Both the position numbers and the translations under genes were made by a program. Below the pieces are notes generated by a model. The model had not been told where the DNA came from. It saw nothing but the letters and a program-made list of their open reading frames with translations, and made no database searches. This document shows positions 27,551 through 37,013 of a stretch of DNA of 64,000 nucleotides, piece after piece. The stretch lies in NCBI GenBank assembly GCA_963799045.1, contig CAWCVN010000007.1, positions 310,001-374,000 of the forward strand, read 5' to 3'. Each line of letters begins with the position of its first letter. Position 1 is the stretch's first letter. The DNA is from DASRSS01 sp963799045 (GTDB lineage Bacteria > Actinomycetota > Actinomycetes > Mycobacteriales > Jatrophihabitantaceae).

Positions 27551-28557
27551 GTGCCCTCCTTGAGCGCGGGCAGCACGTGCTTGCCGATCAGCTCGATCCC
27601 GTGTTCGTCGGTGCGCCCGTGCGGGGTTCCGAACTCGATGCGCGCGGCGCCGGCGTCCAGCAGCCGGGCGGCATGGTCTGCCACCGCGGCCGGGTCCCCG
27701 GCGAACGCGAACCGGCGCAGCAGCTCGTCGGGCACGAGCCGGCCGGCCGCGGCCGGGTCGCCGGCAGCGAGGGCGGCGCGCAGCGGCGCGAGCACCTCGT
27801 CGGGCACCTCGACGGTGGCGTCCAGCGGCGCGACGACGTCCAGGTACATCGCGACCTCGACCCGCGCGCGTTCCCGGGCCATCCGGGCGTCGTCGTCGAC
27901 CACGGTCACCGCGCCCGCCACGATGCCGACCTCCGACGGCTCCCGACCGGCGCCGCGGCAGGCGATGTCGAGCAGGCCGCGCGCGTGCTCGACCATGTCC
28001 GGGTTCGCGCAGCCGCCGAGCTTGACCTCCTCGGCGCACCGGCCGGCCAGCGCCAGCCCGCGCGGTCCCCACGTGCCCAGCAGGACGTCCATGCGGTCGC
28101 GGCGGCGTGGGTAGTGCAGCGTCGTCCCGGCCGCGAGCGAGAAGACCTCGCCGTCGTAGCGGCTGTCGTCGCCGCGCTGCAGCCGGCGCACGATCTCGAC
28201 GGTCTCGGCCAGCCGCCGCAACGGGCGGCGCACCTGCACGCCCACCCGTTCCAGCCACGCGCCGCGGGCCAGCCCGACGTAGGCGCGGCCGTCCGAGGCC
28301 AGGTCGAGTGCGGCCGCCTGGCCCGCGATCTCCAGCGGGTGCATCAGGAACGGGTTCAGGCAGGCGGCACCGAGCCGGACTCGTGAGGTCACCCGCGCCA
28401 TCTCCAGCAGCGGGAACAGCGACGGCTGGAAGCCGAGGTCGTTGAACACCGAGATGCCGTCGAAGCCGAGCTTCTCGGCCAGGACGGCGAGGCGGGCGTA
28501 GTCCGCGGCGGACTTGTCCGTCTGCAGGGCAACGCTCACGCGGCGGCCGGTCGGCAT
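27547..28557 (-). CDS. LLM-class (luciferase-like) flavin or F420-dependent oxidoreductase
   Basis: 336-residue TIM-barrel protein of the bacterial luciferase-like superfamily. It has ARLAVLAEKLGFDGISVFND, RVRLGAACLNPFLMHPLEIAGQAAALD, YVGLARGAW and GTWGPRGLALAGRCAEEVKLGG, which resemble F420-dependent N5,N10-methylene-H4MPT reductase-like enzymes. Cofactor choice (F420 versus FMN) cannot be settled from sequence alone. It is translationally coupled to the XRE-cupin gene upstream and DUF885 downstream, so oxidation or reduction of the imported compound is the likely role. Confidence 0.85.
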   Translation of the reverse strand: MPTGRRVSVALQTDKSAADYARLAVLAEKLGFDGISVFNDLGFQPSLFPLLEMARVTSRVRLGAACLNPFLMHPLEIAGQAAALDLASDGRAYVGLARGAWLERVGVQVRRPLRRLAETVEIVRRLQRGDDSRYDGEVFSLAAGTTLHYPRRRDRMDVLLGTWGPRGLALAGRCAEEVKLGGCANPDMVEHARGLLDIACRGAGREPSEVGIVAGAVTVVDDDARMARERARVEVAMYLDVVAPLDATVEVPDEVLAPLRAALAAGDPAAAGRLVPDELLRRFAFAGDPAAVADHAARLLDAGAARIEFGTPHGRTDEHGIELIGKHVLPALKEGT

Positions 28558-28559
28558 CG

Positions 28560-29096
28560 TCACGGCACCGGTGGCGTGACGGCGAGCAGGTAGGCCGACG
28601 GCCGCTTGCTCTCGTTGCAGAACCGGTGCTTGAGCCGGGAGTCGAAGGTCAGCGCTTCGCGCTCGGCCAGCACGTATCGCTCCTGGTCGACCTCGACGAC
28701 GACCTCTCCTTCGAGCACGACGATGCACTCGGTGGACTCGTGCCCGCGGCGCTCGGACGAGCTCACGTCGCCGGGCTTCATCGTCGCGTACAGGACCTCG
28801 AGGTCGCCCCTCCCGGGCGTGAGCCGTTCGTAGCTGATCTCCCCTTGCGGTGCGGTCAGCCGCATCCGTTCGCCGGGCCGGGAGACGTGCACGAGAGGCG
28901 CGTTCGGCTCGCTGAACAGCGTCGCAACCTCCTCTTTGAACACGGTTGCCAGCTTGCGCAAGGTGGCCAGGCTCGGGTCGGTGACCCCGTTCTCGAGCTG
29001 GCTGAGCAGCGCGGGTGAGACCGCCGCCTCGGTAGCGAGCTCGCGCAGCGTCAGTCCGTGACGCAGCCGCAGCTCGCGAAGTCGATCGCCCAACAT
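28560..29096 (-). CDS. XRE-family regulator with C-terminal cupin domain
   Basis: 178 residues from ATG 29096. The N-terminal helix-turn-helix reads RLRELRLRHGLTLRELATEAAVSPALLSQLENGVTDPSLATLRKLA. The C-terminal cupin reads RRGHESTECIVVLEGEVVVEVDQERYVLAEREALTFDSRLKHRFCNES, with His/Glu metal-type residues. Such regulators (PuuR/SutR-like) usually sense small amines, amino acids or peptides and repress their own operon. It is embedded in the importer operon, 28 bases after the SnoaL-like gene, and is the best candidate to bind the palindrome at 35248-35262. Confidence 0.92.
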   Translation of the reverse strand: MLGDRLRELRLRHGLTLRELATEAAVSPALLSQLENGVTDPSLATLRKLATVFKEEVATLFSEPNAPLVHVSRPGERMRLTAPQGEISYERLTPGRGDLEVLYATMKPGDVSSSERRGHESTECIVVLEGEVVVEVDQERYVLAEREALTFDSRLKHRFCNESKRPSAYLLAVTPPVP

Positions 29097-29124
29097 CGGC
29101 GGACGTCCTCCCGTCGTTACTCGA

Positions 29125-29541
29125 TCAGTCGCGACCCGGGGTGCTGTCGACCCCGGTCGCAAGCTGCTCGGCGTGATGATGCACGATCCGCCAGCGCGCG
29201 CCGTCGGATTCCCACACGTCGGTCACCCGGAAGACCTGATGCCGTCGGCCGTCGTCTGCCTGCAGCTCGTAGCGTGCCACAGCCACCGTGTCGCCCCACC
29301 GGTCGACGAGCAGGTCGGCAACGGTCAGCTGCGGCAAGACAGCGGAGGCGTCGGGTCGGCGCCGGCCGCGCAGCCGGTTCAGTTCGGCGCGGCCGATTCG
29401 TCCGCCGGGCTGGTCGGTCTCCCAGATGGTGACCTCCGCATCGAGGTGCTCGTCGAACCGATCCGGGTCGGGCAGGGCGGCGTAGAGCTGGCGTACCGAT
29501 GCGGCTACGACGCCGTCGGTTTCACGGATGCGGTTGGTCAT
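29125..29541 (-). CDS. SnoaL-like/NTF2-fold protein
   Basis: 138 residues with the small alpha+beta barrel pattern of SnoaL-like polyketide-cyclase-type proteins: QLYAALPDPDRFDEHLDAEVTIWETDQPGG, VARYELQADDGRRHQVFRVTDVWE, then WRIVHHHAEQLA. The catalytic role is unknown. The ATG overlaps the stop of the ATPase gene by four bases, so it is a genuine member of the importer operon. It may act on or bind the imported compound. Confidence 0.72.
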   Translation of the reverse strand: MTNRIRETDGVVAASVRQLYAALPDPDRFDEHLDAEVTIWETDQPGGRIGRAELNRLRGRRRPDASAVLPQLTVADLLVDRWGDTVAVARYELQADDGRRHQVFRVTDVWESDGARWRIVHHHAEQLATGVDSTPGRD

Positions 29542-30545
29542 GGCTGCTCCTCAAGGTGTTCGGTGCCGCCGGGTACGGCGCTGGTAGCCGCTGCCGCCCG
29601 CAGCTCTTCGACGCGGTGGCAGGCGGCGCGACGGCTCGCACCGAACTCGCGCAGCTGCGGCTCGGTGCGGCAGACCTCGGTGGCGAAGGCGCAGCGAGGC
29701 CGGAACCGACACCCGGACGGCGCGTGGGCCGGATCGGGTACCTCGCCCTGCAACACCGCGGGCAGCCGCGGGTCGGCGGAGATCTTCGGGATCGCCGCGA
29801 CCAGCGCGCGGGTGTACGGGTGCCGTGGGTCGGCCATTAGCTCGCGGGTCAAGCCCTCCTCCACGATCTTGCCCAGGTACATGACCGCCGTCCGGTCCGC
29901 GATCTCGTGAACCAGCGCGAGGTCGTGCGAGATGAACAGCAGGCCGACCTCGAGTTCGGCGACCAGCGAGAGCAGCAGCGACACCACCTGCGCCTGTGCG
30001 GACGCGTCCAGCGCAGTGACCGGTTCGTCGGCGATGATCATCTCCGGGTGCGGCGCCAGCGCCCGGGCGATCGCCAGGCGCTGGCGCTGCCCCCCCGAGA
30101 ATTCGTGCGGGTAGCGCCGCCGTGCCGCGGCCGGCATCCCCACCCGCTCGAGCAGCTGCAGCACCGCGGCCGCGCGCCGCTCGCCCGTGACGTCGGGCGG
30201 TACGCCGTCCTGCAGCTGGGCGCCGATCGTCCGCCTCGGGTTCAGCGAACCGCCGGGGTCCTGGAAGATCATCTGCAGCCGGGTCAATGCCGCAGGGCGT
30301 TGCCGCCACCGCAGCGGCGTCACCCGCTCGTCGCCGAAGAGCACCCGTCCCGACGACGCCGCAGACAGCCCGGCCGCGACCCGCGCGAGGGAGGACTTGC
30401 CGCAGCCTGACTCGCCGACCAGGCCGACGACCTCGCCTGGCGCGACGGCCAGGTCGACGCCGGCGACGGCGTGCACATGACCGCGGCCCCTGGTGCGGTA
30501 CTCGACGTGCACGTCCTCGAGCCGCAGCGCGCTGAGCCCGCTCAC
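29538..30545 (-). CDS. Dipeptide/oligopeptide ABC transporter ATPase (DppF/OppF type)
   Basis: 335 residues from GTG 30545, which overlaps the previous stop (GTGA). It has Walker A GESGCGKSSLA, Q-loop FQDPGGSLNPR, signature FSGGQRQRLAIARAL and Walker B MIIADEPVTALD. The C-terminal peptide-transporter cysteine cluster (CRFRPRCAFATEVC) holds an iron-sulfur site in this family. It couples ATP hydrolysis to import by the DppB/DppC-like permeases encoded upstream. Confidence 0.95.
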   Translation of the reverse strand: MSGLSALRLEDVHVEYRTRGRGHVHAVAGVDLAVAPGEVVGLVGESGCGKSSLARVAAGLSAASSGRVLFGDERVTPLRWRQRPAALTRLQMIFQDPGGSLNPRRTIGAQLQDGVPPDVTGERRAAAVLQLLERVGMPAAARRRYPHEFSGGQRQRLAIARALAPHPEMIIADEPVTALDASAQAQVVSLLLSLVAELEVGLLFISHDLALVHEIADRTAVMYLGKIVEEGLTRELMADPRHPYTRALVAAIPKISADPRLPAVLQGEVPDPAHAPSGCRFRPRCAFATEVCRTEPQLREFGASRRAACHRVEELRAAAATSAVPGGTEHLEEQP

Positions 30546-31534
30546 GTCGGCGCCTCGGTCAGCTCCGGCGCGACCGTGCACGCGAGCGTGCGGGTGCCGC
30601 CGATCGGTACTTCCCGTGGCACGGCAGCCGTGCACTCCGGCTGCGCGAAGCTGCACCGCGGCGCGAACGGGCAGCCCGGTGGCTCGGCTCCGGGGACCGC
30701 GGGGCTGCCCGGAATCGCCCGCAGCGTGAGCCCGGAACCGAGACCGTGCGGCCGCGCACCCAGCAGCGCGGACGTGTACGGGTGGGCCGGTCGGGTGAGC
30801 AGCTCGGCGGTGGCACCGCTTTCCATGACCCGGCCCGAGTAGAAGACGTAGGCGCGCTGCGTGAGTGAGGACAGCACGCCGAGGTCGTGGGTGATGAACA
30901 CGACGGCGAGATCGTGCAGCCTGCGCAGCTCGTCGAGCAGCGACAGGATGCCCGCCTGAACGGTCACGTCCAACGCGGTCGTCGGCTCGTCGGCGATGAG
31001 TAGGCGCGGACGGCAGGCCAGCGCGATCGCCAGGGCGATCCGCTGGCGCATCCCGCCGGAGAACTGGTGCGGGTAGGAGCGCAGCGCGCGTTCCGGCTGC
31101 GGGATGCGAACCTGCTCGAGCAACTCGACCGCGCGCGAGCGCGCCGCCGACCGGCTCATGCCGAGTGCGGTGCGCATGTGTTCGGTGATCTGCAGGCCGA
31201 CAGTGAGCATCGGGTGCAGCGCCGCGGTGGAGTCCTGGAAGACCATCGCGATGCCACGTCCGCGGACGCCCTGCCAGCCCGCGCGGTCCAGCGTGGTCAG
31301 CTCCCTGCCGGCGAAGCGGATCGAGCCGTCGACGACGGCACCGCGCGGCAGCAGGTTGAGCAGCGTCAGCGCCGTCAGGCTCTTGCCGGAGCCGCTCTCT
31401 CCGGCGATGCCGACGATCTCACCCTCGCCCACGGTGAGGTTGAGATCCTTGATCACGCGAACCGCCCCACCGGCACTCGGGAGGGACACCGACAGGCTGC
31501 TCACCTGCAGCAGCGGCTCTGGGGCGGCGCTCAT
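30542..31534 (-). CDS. Dipeptide/oligopeptide ABC transporter ATPase (DppD/OppD type)
   Basis: 330 residues. Walker A is GESGSGKSLTA, the Q-loop FQDSTAALHPM, the signature FSGGMRQRIALAIAL and Walker B LLIADEPTTALD. The C-terminal cysteine cluster reads CPFAPRCSFAQPEC. The start ATG 31534 overlaps the permease stop as ATGA. With the DppF-like subunit it forms the heterodimeric ATPase of a peptide-type importer. Confidence 0.95.
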   Translation of the reverse strand: MSAAPEPLLQVSSLSVSLPSAGGAVRVIKDLNLTVGEGEIVGIAGESGSGKSLTALTLLNLLPRGAVVDGSIRFAGRELTTLDRAGWQGVRGRGIAMVFQDSTAALHPMLTVGLQITEHMRTALGMSRSAARSRAVELLEQVRIPQPERALRSYPHQFSGGMRQRIALAIALACRPRLLIADEPTTALDVTVQAGILSLLDELRRLHDLAVVFITHDLGVLSSLTQRAYVFYSGRVMESGATAELLTRPAHPYTSALLGARPHGLGSGLTLRAIPGSPAVPGAEPPGCPFAPRCSFAQPECTAAVPREVPIGGTRTLACTVAPELTEAPT

Positions 31535-32484
31535 CGCGCGTTCCTCGTCCGAGGATCGAGGCGGTCCCGGACGGCGTCGCCGAGCAGGTTCGACGCCAGC
31601 ACCACGGTGAGGATCGCGATGCCCGGGATGATGCTGACCCACCACTTGGTCAGGTCGTTCGAGCCGGCCGCGATCATCGCGCCCCACTCGGGCGCCGGGG
31701 GGCGCGGACCGAGGCCGAGGAACGACAGCGACGCGAGCATCAGCACCGCGTTGCCCAGTTCCATGCTGGCCAGCACCACCGACGGGCCGACGCTGTTGGG
31801 CAGCACGTCACGCCGCAGCGCCTGCCACGGCCCCACTCCGAGCAGGCGCGAGGCGTGCAGGAAGTCCGAGCTGCGGATCGACAGCACCGCGCTGCGGACC
31901 ACCCGGGCATAGGTCGGCCAGGACACGAACACCAGCGCGAGCACGGCATCGCGCGCGTTCGGGCCGAAGGCCGCGGTGACGACCATCGCCAGGATGATCG
32001 GCGGGAACGCGAACACCAGATCGGTGATGCGCATGATCAGCTCGTCCACCCAGCCGCCGACGTAGCCGGCGACCAGCCCGAGGGTGCCGCCGATCAGCAG
32101 CGCGAGGGCGACGATCACCACGGCGAGCGGCAGCGACAGCCTGGCGCCGTAGAGAATGCGGCTGAGGATGTCGCGGCCGAGCTGGTCGGTGCCGAACCAG
32201 TGCGCCGCCGACGGGCTGGCGTAGTAGGCGCCGGACTGCTTCAGCGGTGCGTACGGCGCGAGCAGCGGAGCGATCACCGCGACCAGCACCCACAGCCCGA
32301 GGACCACCACCGCGATGCCGGTCAGCAGCGGCGGCCGCCGGCGCCGGGCGCGCCGGTCCGGGCGGGGTGCTCCCGGCCGCAGACCGAACCACCGTCGCGC
32401 GGGTAGCTCGAGGGCCGCCCCGTCGTCGGCGGCGTCGGCCGCGGCGGCGTCGGGAGCGGGCAGGTGCGCGGTGCGGTCGGTCAT
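31531..32484 (-). CDS. Dipeptide/oligopeptide ABC transporter permease (DppC type)
   Basis: 317 residues with a long charged cytoplasmic N-terminus, a first membrane helix (LLTGIAVVVLGLWVLVAVIA) and the DppC hallmark HWFGTDQLGRDILSRILYGAR. Five further helices follow, with the EAA loop HASRLLGVGPWQALRRDVLPN. The start ATG 32484 overlaps the DppB-like stop by four bases. Confidence 0.95.
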   Translation of the reverse strand: MTDRTAHLPAPDAAAADAADDGAALELPARRWFGLRPGAPRPDRRARRRRPPLLTGIAVVVLGLWVLVAVIAPLLAPYAPLKQSGAYYASPSAAHWFGTDQLGRDILSRILYGARLSLPLAVVIVALALLIGGTLGLVAGYVGGWVDELIMRITDLVFAFPPIILAMVVTAAFGPNARDAVLALVFVSWPTYARVVRSAVLSIRSSDFLHASRLLGVGPWQALRRDVLPNSVGPSVVLASMELGNAVLMLASLSFLGLGPRPPAPEWGAMIAAGSNDLTKWWVSIIPGIAILTVVLASNLLGDAVRDRLDPRTRNAR

Positions 32485-33596
32485 GACACGCGGATCCGTG
32501 GGTCGATGACCCCGTAGAGCACGTCGATGAGCAGGTTGACCAGCGTGTAGACGAGGGCGACGAACAACCCGACGCCCATGATCGCCGGCAGGTCGAGATT
32601 CAGTGCGGCGCGGTAGGCGTACTGGCCGAGCCCGGGCCAGCTGTAGATCTGCTCGATCAGTACGGTTCCCGACAGCAGCGACGCGAGCGCCAGCCCGCTG
32701 ACGGTGATGATCTGCACCAGCCCCGCCCGCAGCACGTGCCGACGCAGAATGACCCGCCGCGGCAGGCCCTTCGCGTAGGCGGCCGTGATGTAGTCCTGGT
32801 CGAGCACCTCCAGCATCGCCGAGCGCACGAACCGGATCAGCACGGAGACGGTCAGGCTGGAGAGCACGAGGACCGGCAGCACGAGGTGCCAGAGCGCGTT
32901 GCGGAAGGTCGCGGGCTGGCCCGCAAGCAGTGCGTCGATCGTGTACATGCCGGTGACGTGCGGGGGCGGCGCGAACTCGGTGCTCAGCCGGCCGCCGTTC
33001 GGCGATACGCCCAGGAGGTAGAAGAAGATGTAGAGAACGACGATCGCCAGCCAGAACGGCGGCGCGGACAGCCCGACCAGCGCGAGACCGCGGATGCCGT
33101 GGTCGGCCGCCCTGCCCCGGCGGACCGCCGCCCACATCCCGAGGGCGAGGCTGACGAGCAGCGCGAGGATCATCGCCGGGATCGCGATCTCGAGGGTTGC
33201 CGGTACGTACTTGGCGAGGTCCGAGGCCACCGAGTTCCCGGTGCTCTGCGACGTGCCGAGGTCACCGTGCAGGACGTTGTTCAGGTACTTCAGGTACTGG
33301 ACCGGCAGGGGTTTGTCGAGGCCCCACCGCGCGCGGTAGGCGGCGACGATCGTCGGGTCCTGCTGCGCGGTCTCGGACAGGTTGGTCGTCGACGGGTCGC
33401 CCGGCACGAGTTGGACGAGCAGGAACGTCACCAGCGTCACGCCGAGCAACAGGCCGGCGGTGACGAGCAGCTTGCGCACGACGAACCGCACCAGGGCCCG
33501 GGACGAGCTGCGCGTGGCAGGGCGTCCCGGTGCCCCGGTGCCGAGCTCGGTGCCGGGCGATGGACCGAGCTCGGTCGGCGCGCTGGACCCGCTCAA
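32481..33596 (-). CDS. Dipeptide/oligopeptide ABC transporter permease (DppB type), TTG start
   Basis: 371 residues. The TTG at 33596 overlaps the binding-protein stop as TTGA. The first 40 residues are Pro/Gly-rich and unusual for DppB proteins, which normally begin near FVVRKLLVTAGLLLGV. That helix is followed by VPGDPSTTNLSE, several membrane helices and the EAA loop YITAAYAKGLPRRVILRRHVLRAG, and the family ending VLYGVIDPRIRVS. A later start is possible, but the four-base overlap supports TTG. Confidence 0.9.
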   Translation of the reverse strand: MSGSSAPTELGPSPGTELGTGAPGRPATRSSSRALVRFVVRKLLVTAGLLLGVTLVTFLLVQLVPGDPSTTNLSETAQQDPTIVAAYRARWGLDKPLPVQYLKYLNNVLHGDLGTSQSTGNSVASDLAKYVPATLEIAIPAMILALLVSLALGMWAAVRRGRAADHGIRGLALVGLSAPPFWLAIVVLYIFFYLLGVSPNGGRLSTEFAPPPHVTGMYTIDALLAGQPATFRNALWHLVLPVLVLSSLTVSVLIRFVRSAMLEVLDQDYITAAYAKGLPRRVILRRHVLRAGLVQIITVSGLALASLLSGTVLIEQIYSWPGLGQYAYRAALNLDLPAIMGVGLFVALVYTLVNLLIDVLYGVIDPRIRVS

Positions 33597-35203
33597 TTTC
33601 CGCTGACGCCCGCGAGGTCCACAAGCCAACCGGCGGCCGTGTACGTGGCGCCCTTCAGGCCGGGGCTGGCCACGGCCGTCCCCTCGCTGTAGGCGAGCGT
33701 GATGTACGGCGCGTGCGTGATCATCAGCCGCTGCCACTGCTGCAGGTCGACCGCCTGCGCGGTGGCGTCGGTGTCGGCGAGCACCTTGTTAGCCGCGGCG
33801 ACCGTCGCGGGGTCGGCCTCCTGCGCCGTCCAGCCGGCCGCCTGGGCGGTGGCGCCACCGGGCATCACGTCGGCGACGATCGAGGCGGCCACCGGGTAGT
33901 TCAGCGACTGCGGGCTGAAGCTGAAGGGCACCTTGTTGCTGCGGCGCTGGTCGAGGAACGAGGCGATCGGTGCCGGGTCGAGCTGGATCTTGATGCCGGC
34001 GGCGGCCGCATCGCTTTGCACCTTGGCGGCGATCGCGCCCAGGTCGACGCCGCTGTAGGTGATCGCCGGGTAGAGCAGCTTCACCGACTGGCCCCCGACA
34101 CCGGACTGCGCGAGCAGCGACTTGGCCTTCGCCAGATCCTGCTGCTGTGCTTCGGACTGCGGCAGGGCACCGGCGTAGGCGCTGGGCACCATGCCGGCGG
34201 CGGGCTGGCCCGCGCTGCCGAACAGCGCGGCGATGCCCTGGTAGTCCATCGCGTTGCGCACGGCGGCGACCCAGTCCGCGTTCGAGGTCACCTTGCTGAT
34301 GGCCGGATTCGCGTCCAGCCGCAGCTGGTAGTAGGTGTCGGCGCTTCCGGACGTCTGCAGCTTGTCCGGCAGGCCGCTCAGCGCGTCACCGGCGAGGTCG
34401 AGCGCGATCTGGGCACTGGGCAGCTTCGACATCGTCAGCTTCTGGTTCTGCACATCCATGTTCTGCACGACCACCCGCCCGAACGCCGGCTTTGCGCCCC
34501 AGTACTTGGGGTTGGCGCTCAGCACGATCTGCGACGACGCGTCGAATGAGGACAGGACGTACGGCCCGCTGCCGATCGAGGTCTTGCTCAGGTAGTTCGT
34601 CAGCTTGTCGGCCGTGGCCGCGTCCGCCCCGTCGGTGCCGCCGTGCGCCTTGGCCACCTTCGCGTCCAGGATGCCCGCGTAGGGCTCGGCCAGGATCGTC
34701 GGCACGTTGGGGTTGACGTCGGCGCTGCTCACCACGACGGTGTGCGCGTCCGGCGCGCTGAAGCTCAGCCCCTGCACGATCGCCGACGGGCTGGCCTTGA
34801 GGTTCTTCAGCCGGTTCAGGCTGAACAGCACATCGGCTGAGGTGACCGGGTCGCCGTTGGAGAACTTCGCGTCCGAGCGCAGCTTGAACGTGAAGGTCTT
34901 GCCGTCGGCCGACGGCGAGTAGGACGAGGCGAGGTCGGGCACCGGCTTGGAGATGTCCGAACCGTCGAAGGTCACCAAGGTGGCGTAGAGGCTGTGTACG
35001 ACCAGGTTGCCGGTCGCCTCGTAGACCTGGCCGGGGTCGAGGGTCTTCACGACGAACGAGGTGTCGACGGTCAGCGTCTTCGCGCTCGATGCGGAGCTGG
35101 AGCCGCCGTTGCTGCCGCAGGCGGAAAGACCCGCGGCGCCGAGCGCGAGGGCCGTGAGCAGCGCCGCCGCGCGCCGGGTGGGTCGAGCTGACGAGACGGT
35201 CAT
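33593..35203 (-). CDS. ABC transporter substrate-binding lipoprotein (DppA/OppA type)
   Basis: 536 residues. A lipoprotein signal with lipobox LSAC (ALGAAGLSACGSNGG) puts it on the outer face of the membrane. The family-5 solute-binding features follow: LTVDTSFVVKTLDPGQVYEATGNLVVHSLYATLVTFDG, YSPSADGKTFTFKLRSDAKFSNGDPVTSADVLFSL and TSIGSGPYVLSSF. GGAGAGGGAG precedes ATG 35203. It is the first gene of a ten-gene overlapping operon reaching 25602. The ligand is probably a peptide, opine or related amide. Confidence 0.95.
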   Translation of the reverse strand: MTVSSARPTRRAAALLTALALGAAGLSACGSNGGSSSASSAKTLTVDTSFVVKTLDPGQVYEATGNLVVHSLYATLVTFDGSDISKPVPDLASSYSPSADGKTFTFKLRSDAKFSNGDPVTSADVLFSLNRLKNLKASPSAIVQGLSFSAPDAHTVVVSSADVNPNVPTILAEPYAGILDAKVAKAHGGTDGADAATADKLTNYLSKTSIGSGPYVLSSFDASSQIVLSANPKYWGAKPAFGRVVVQNMDVQNQKLTMSKLPSAQIALDLAGDALSGLPDKLQTSGSADTYYQLRLDANPAISKVTSNADWVAAVRNAMDYQGIAALFGSAGQPAAGMVPSAYAGALPQSEAQQQDLAKAKSLLAQSGVGGQSVKLLYPAITYSGVDLGAIAAKVQSDAAAAGIKIQLDPAPIASFLDQRRSNKVPFSFSPQSLNYPVAASIVADVMPGGATAQAAGWTAQEADPATVAAANKVLADTDATAQAVDLQQWQRLMITHAPYITLAYSEGTAVASPGLKGATYTAAGWLVDLAGVSGN

Positions 35204-35247
35204 GGCTCCCTCTCCGAGGTCTCCGGTACCGACTGAGTTCAGTGCAG

Positions 35248-35293
35248 TCGAACAATGTTCGATGACACTAAGCATCGTGCCGCGTGCCGTCAA
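35248..35293 (-). promoter_or_regulatory. Promoter and overlapping operator of the importer operon
   Basis: On the minus strand TTGACG (35293-35288) is followed after 17 bases by TAGTGT (35270-35265), a good -35/-10 pair. Immediately downstream, over the expected transcription start, lies the perfect palindrome TCGAACAATGTTCGA (35248-35262). This is a repressor-type arrangement, with the operon's own XRE-cupin protein as first candidate. Confidence 0.7.
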
Positions 35294-35310
35294 GGCCGGG
35301 CGGCCGGCGA

Positions 35311-36973
35311 TCAGCGCGCCAGCACCGGGCGCAGCAGGTTCAGCGGCGGGGAACCGTGCGCGAGCAGCTCGTCGTGGAAGCCGCGCAGCGTGAACGACGC
35401 GCCCAGGCGCCGGCGGTGTTCGCCGCGCAGCTGATGGATCAGGTCCTTGCCGAGCATGTACGAGGAGGGGTAGGTCGGGTTGTCGTGGCGCGTGTAGCGG
35501 CGGACCTCCCCCGCGGCCATGTGCCGCTCCATGCCTGCCTCGCGCTGCATCACCTCGGTGGCCTGCTCGATCGTCAGCCCGCCGGTGTGCAGCCCGACGT
35601 CCACGACGACCCGCAGCGCGCGCCACAGCGCGTTGCGCTGTTTGACCAGCCGCAGCCGCGGATCGGCCAGGAAGCCGCTCTCCTCGAGCACGTCCTCGAC
35701 GTACAGCCCCCAGCCCTCGACGAACTGCGGCGTCTTGAAGTAGCGCAGGAACGACTCACGCCGGGTGCCGAGCTTGTGATGCACGTACTGCAGGTGATGT
35801 CCCGGGATACGTCTCGTGCCCGGCGATCGAGGTGGCGAAGGCATAGCAGTTGTCGCGGGCGTGCTGGCGCTGCCTCTCCGCCGGTGCGGACGGGTCGACC
35901 GGCGTGAGCAGGAAGCGGCTGTTCAGGCCCGGCTGGAACGGTGGGCTCGGGTCCATCACGCCCAGTGGCAGCCCCTCCCGTCGGTACTCGGGCACCCAGT
36001 CGAGCACGCACTCGGCGCCGTCGGGCACCGTGATCAGGTCGTGCTCGATCGCGTGCGCCCGCGAGCGCAGCATCGCGTCGGCGTAGGTGTCCAGGAACCG
36101 CTCCGGGGGCGGGTGCTCGTCCTTGATCCGGTCGATCTGCTGCTGCCAGCTGCTGTCGGGGTCCAGCCGCTGCGCGAGCTCGACCAGGGTCGCGCGTTCC
36201 TTGTGCACCAGCTCCCGGCCGAATTCGGCGAGACCGTCGGCGTCCAGCTCGATCAGGTGGTGGCGGCGCAGCAGCAGGTCGAAGTGCTCGCGCCCGCATG
36301 CCCATTCGCCGCGGGCGCTCCCGGCCAGGCGCTCGAGGCTGTCGACGAACCCGTGGATCGACGGCAGCGCGCGGTCCACCGCGCGGGCAAGCTCGTCGGC
36401 GAGCCGGCCGGGCAGGCCGGCGGCGTAGCCGGTCACCGCGCTGGCAACGAAGCGCTCGAGCCCCCGGGCCGCCGAGATGCCCATCTGCGCCCACAGCGGC
36501 GGCGTCGCGGCCGTCAGGTTCGCCGCCGCCTGCCCGCAGTAGCCCGGCAGCTCACCGAGCCGGCCCAGCAGCGCTTCGCCGCCGGCGACCGGCTCCACGA
36601 CGGCCATCGGGGCCGCGAGGGCGGCGCCGAGGCGCTCGGCGTACCAGTAGGGCGCGCGCTGCCACGCGGGGCCGCGCTCCTCCTCGGCCAGCGCGGTCCA
36701 CAGCTCGACGAGCAGCACCTGCCGTTCGAGCCAGGGCCGCGAGCCGACGGCGGCCAGTTCGGGGCGCGACTCCTGCTGGGCGAGCAGCTCGCGCTGCGCC
36801 TGCGCCCGGCCGGCGAAGGCGTCCGGCGTGATCTCGCCCAGCCGATCCAGGCCGCGCGCCTCTCCCTGCTCGGAGGCGAGGATCGGGTCGGCGTCGAACA
36901 GCGCGGCTACATACTCGTGCAGCGCTGCGTCGCCCTGCTCGGGCCGGTGGCCGGGCGGGTCGCCGGTGGGCAT
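35311..36973 (-). CDS. DUF885 family protein (predicted zinc peptidase), copy 2 (frame interrupted)
   Basis: About 554 residues once joined. From ATG 36973 (preceded by GAGAGGAA) the frame runs through ARDNCYAFATSIAGHETYPG; a shift near 35806 then moves to the frame continuing PGHHLQYVHHKLGTRRESFLRYF and FVEGWGLYVEDVLEESGFL. The break falls exactly within the catalytic metal motif HETYPGHHLQ, so each half alone lacks a complete active site. A single base error is the simple explanation. It is only distantly similar to the 25.9-kb DUF885 copy, not a recent duplicate. It lies directly upstream of, and co-directional with, the importer operon. Confidence 0.83.
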
Positions 36974-37013
36974 GGTCGTTCCTCTCGCCGGAGAGCGTCG
37001 AATCTAGTATCGC

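Noticed and set aside
25602..28557. RiPP biosynthetic cluster
   Set aside because: No precursor peptide, radical SAM, YcaO or lanthionine enzyme was found; the LLM and DUF885 genes fit catabolism better.
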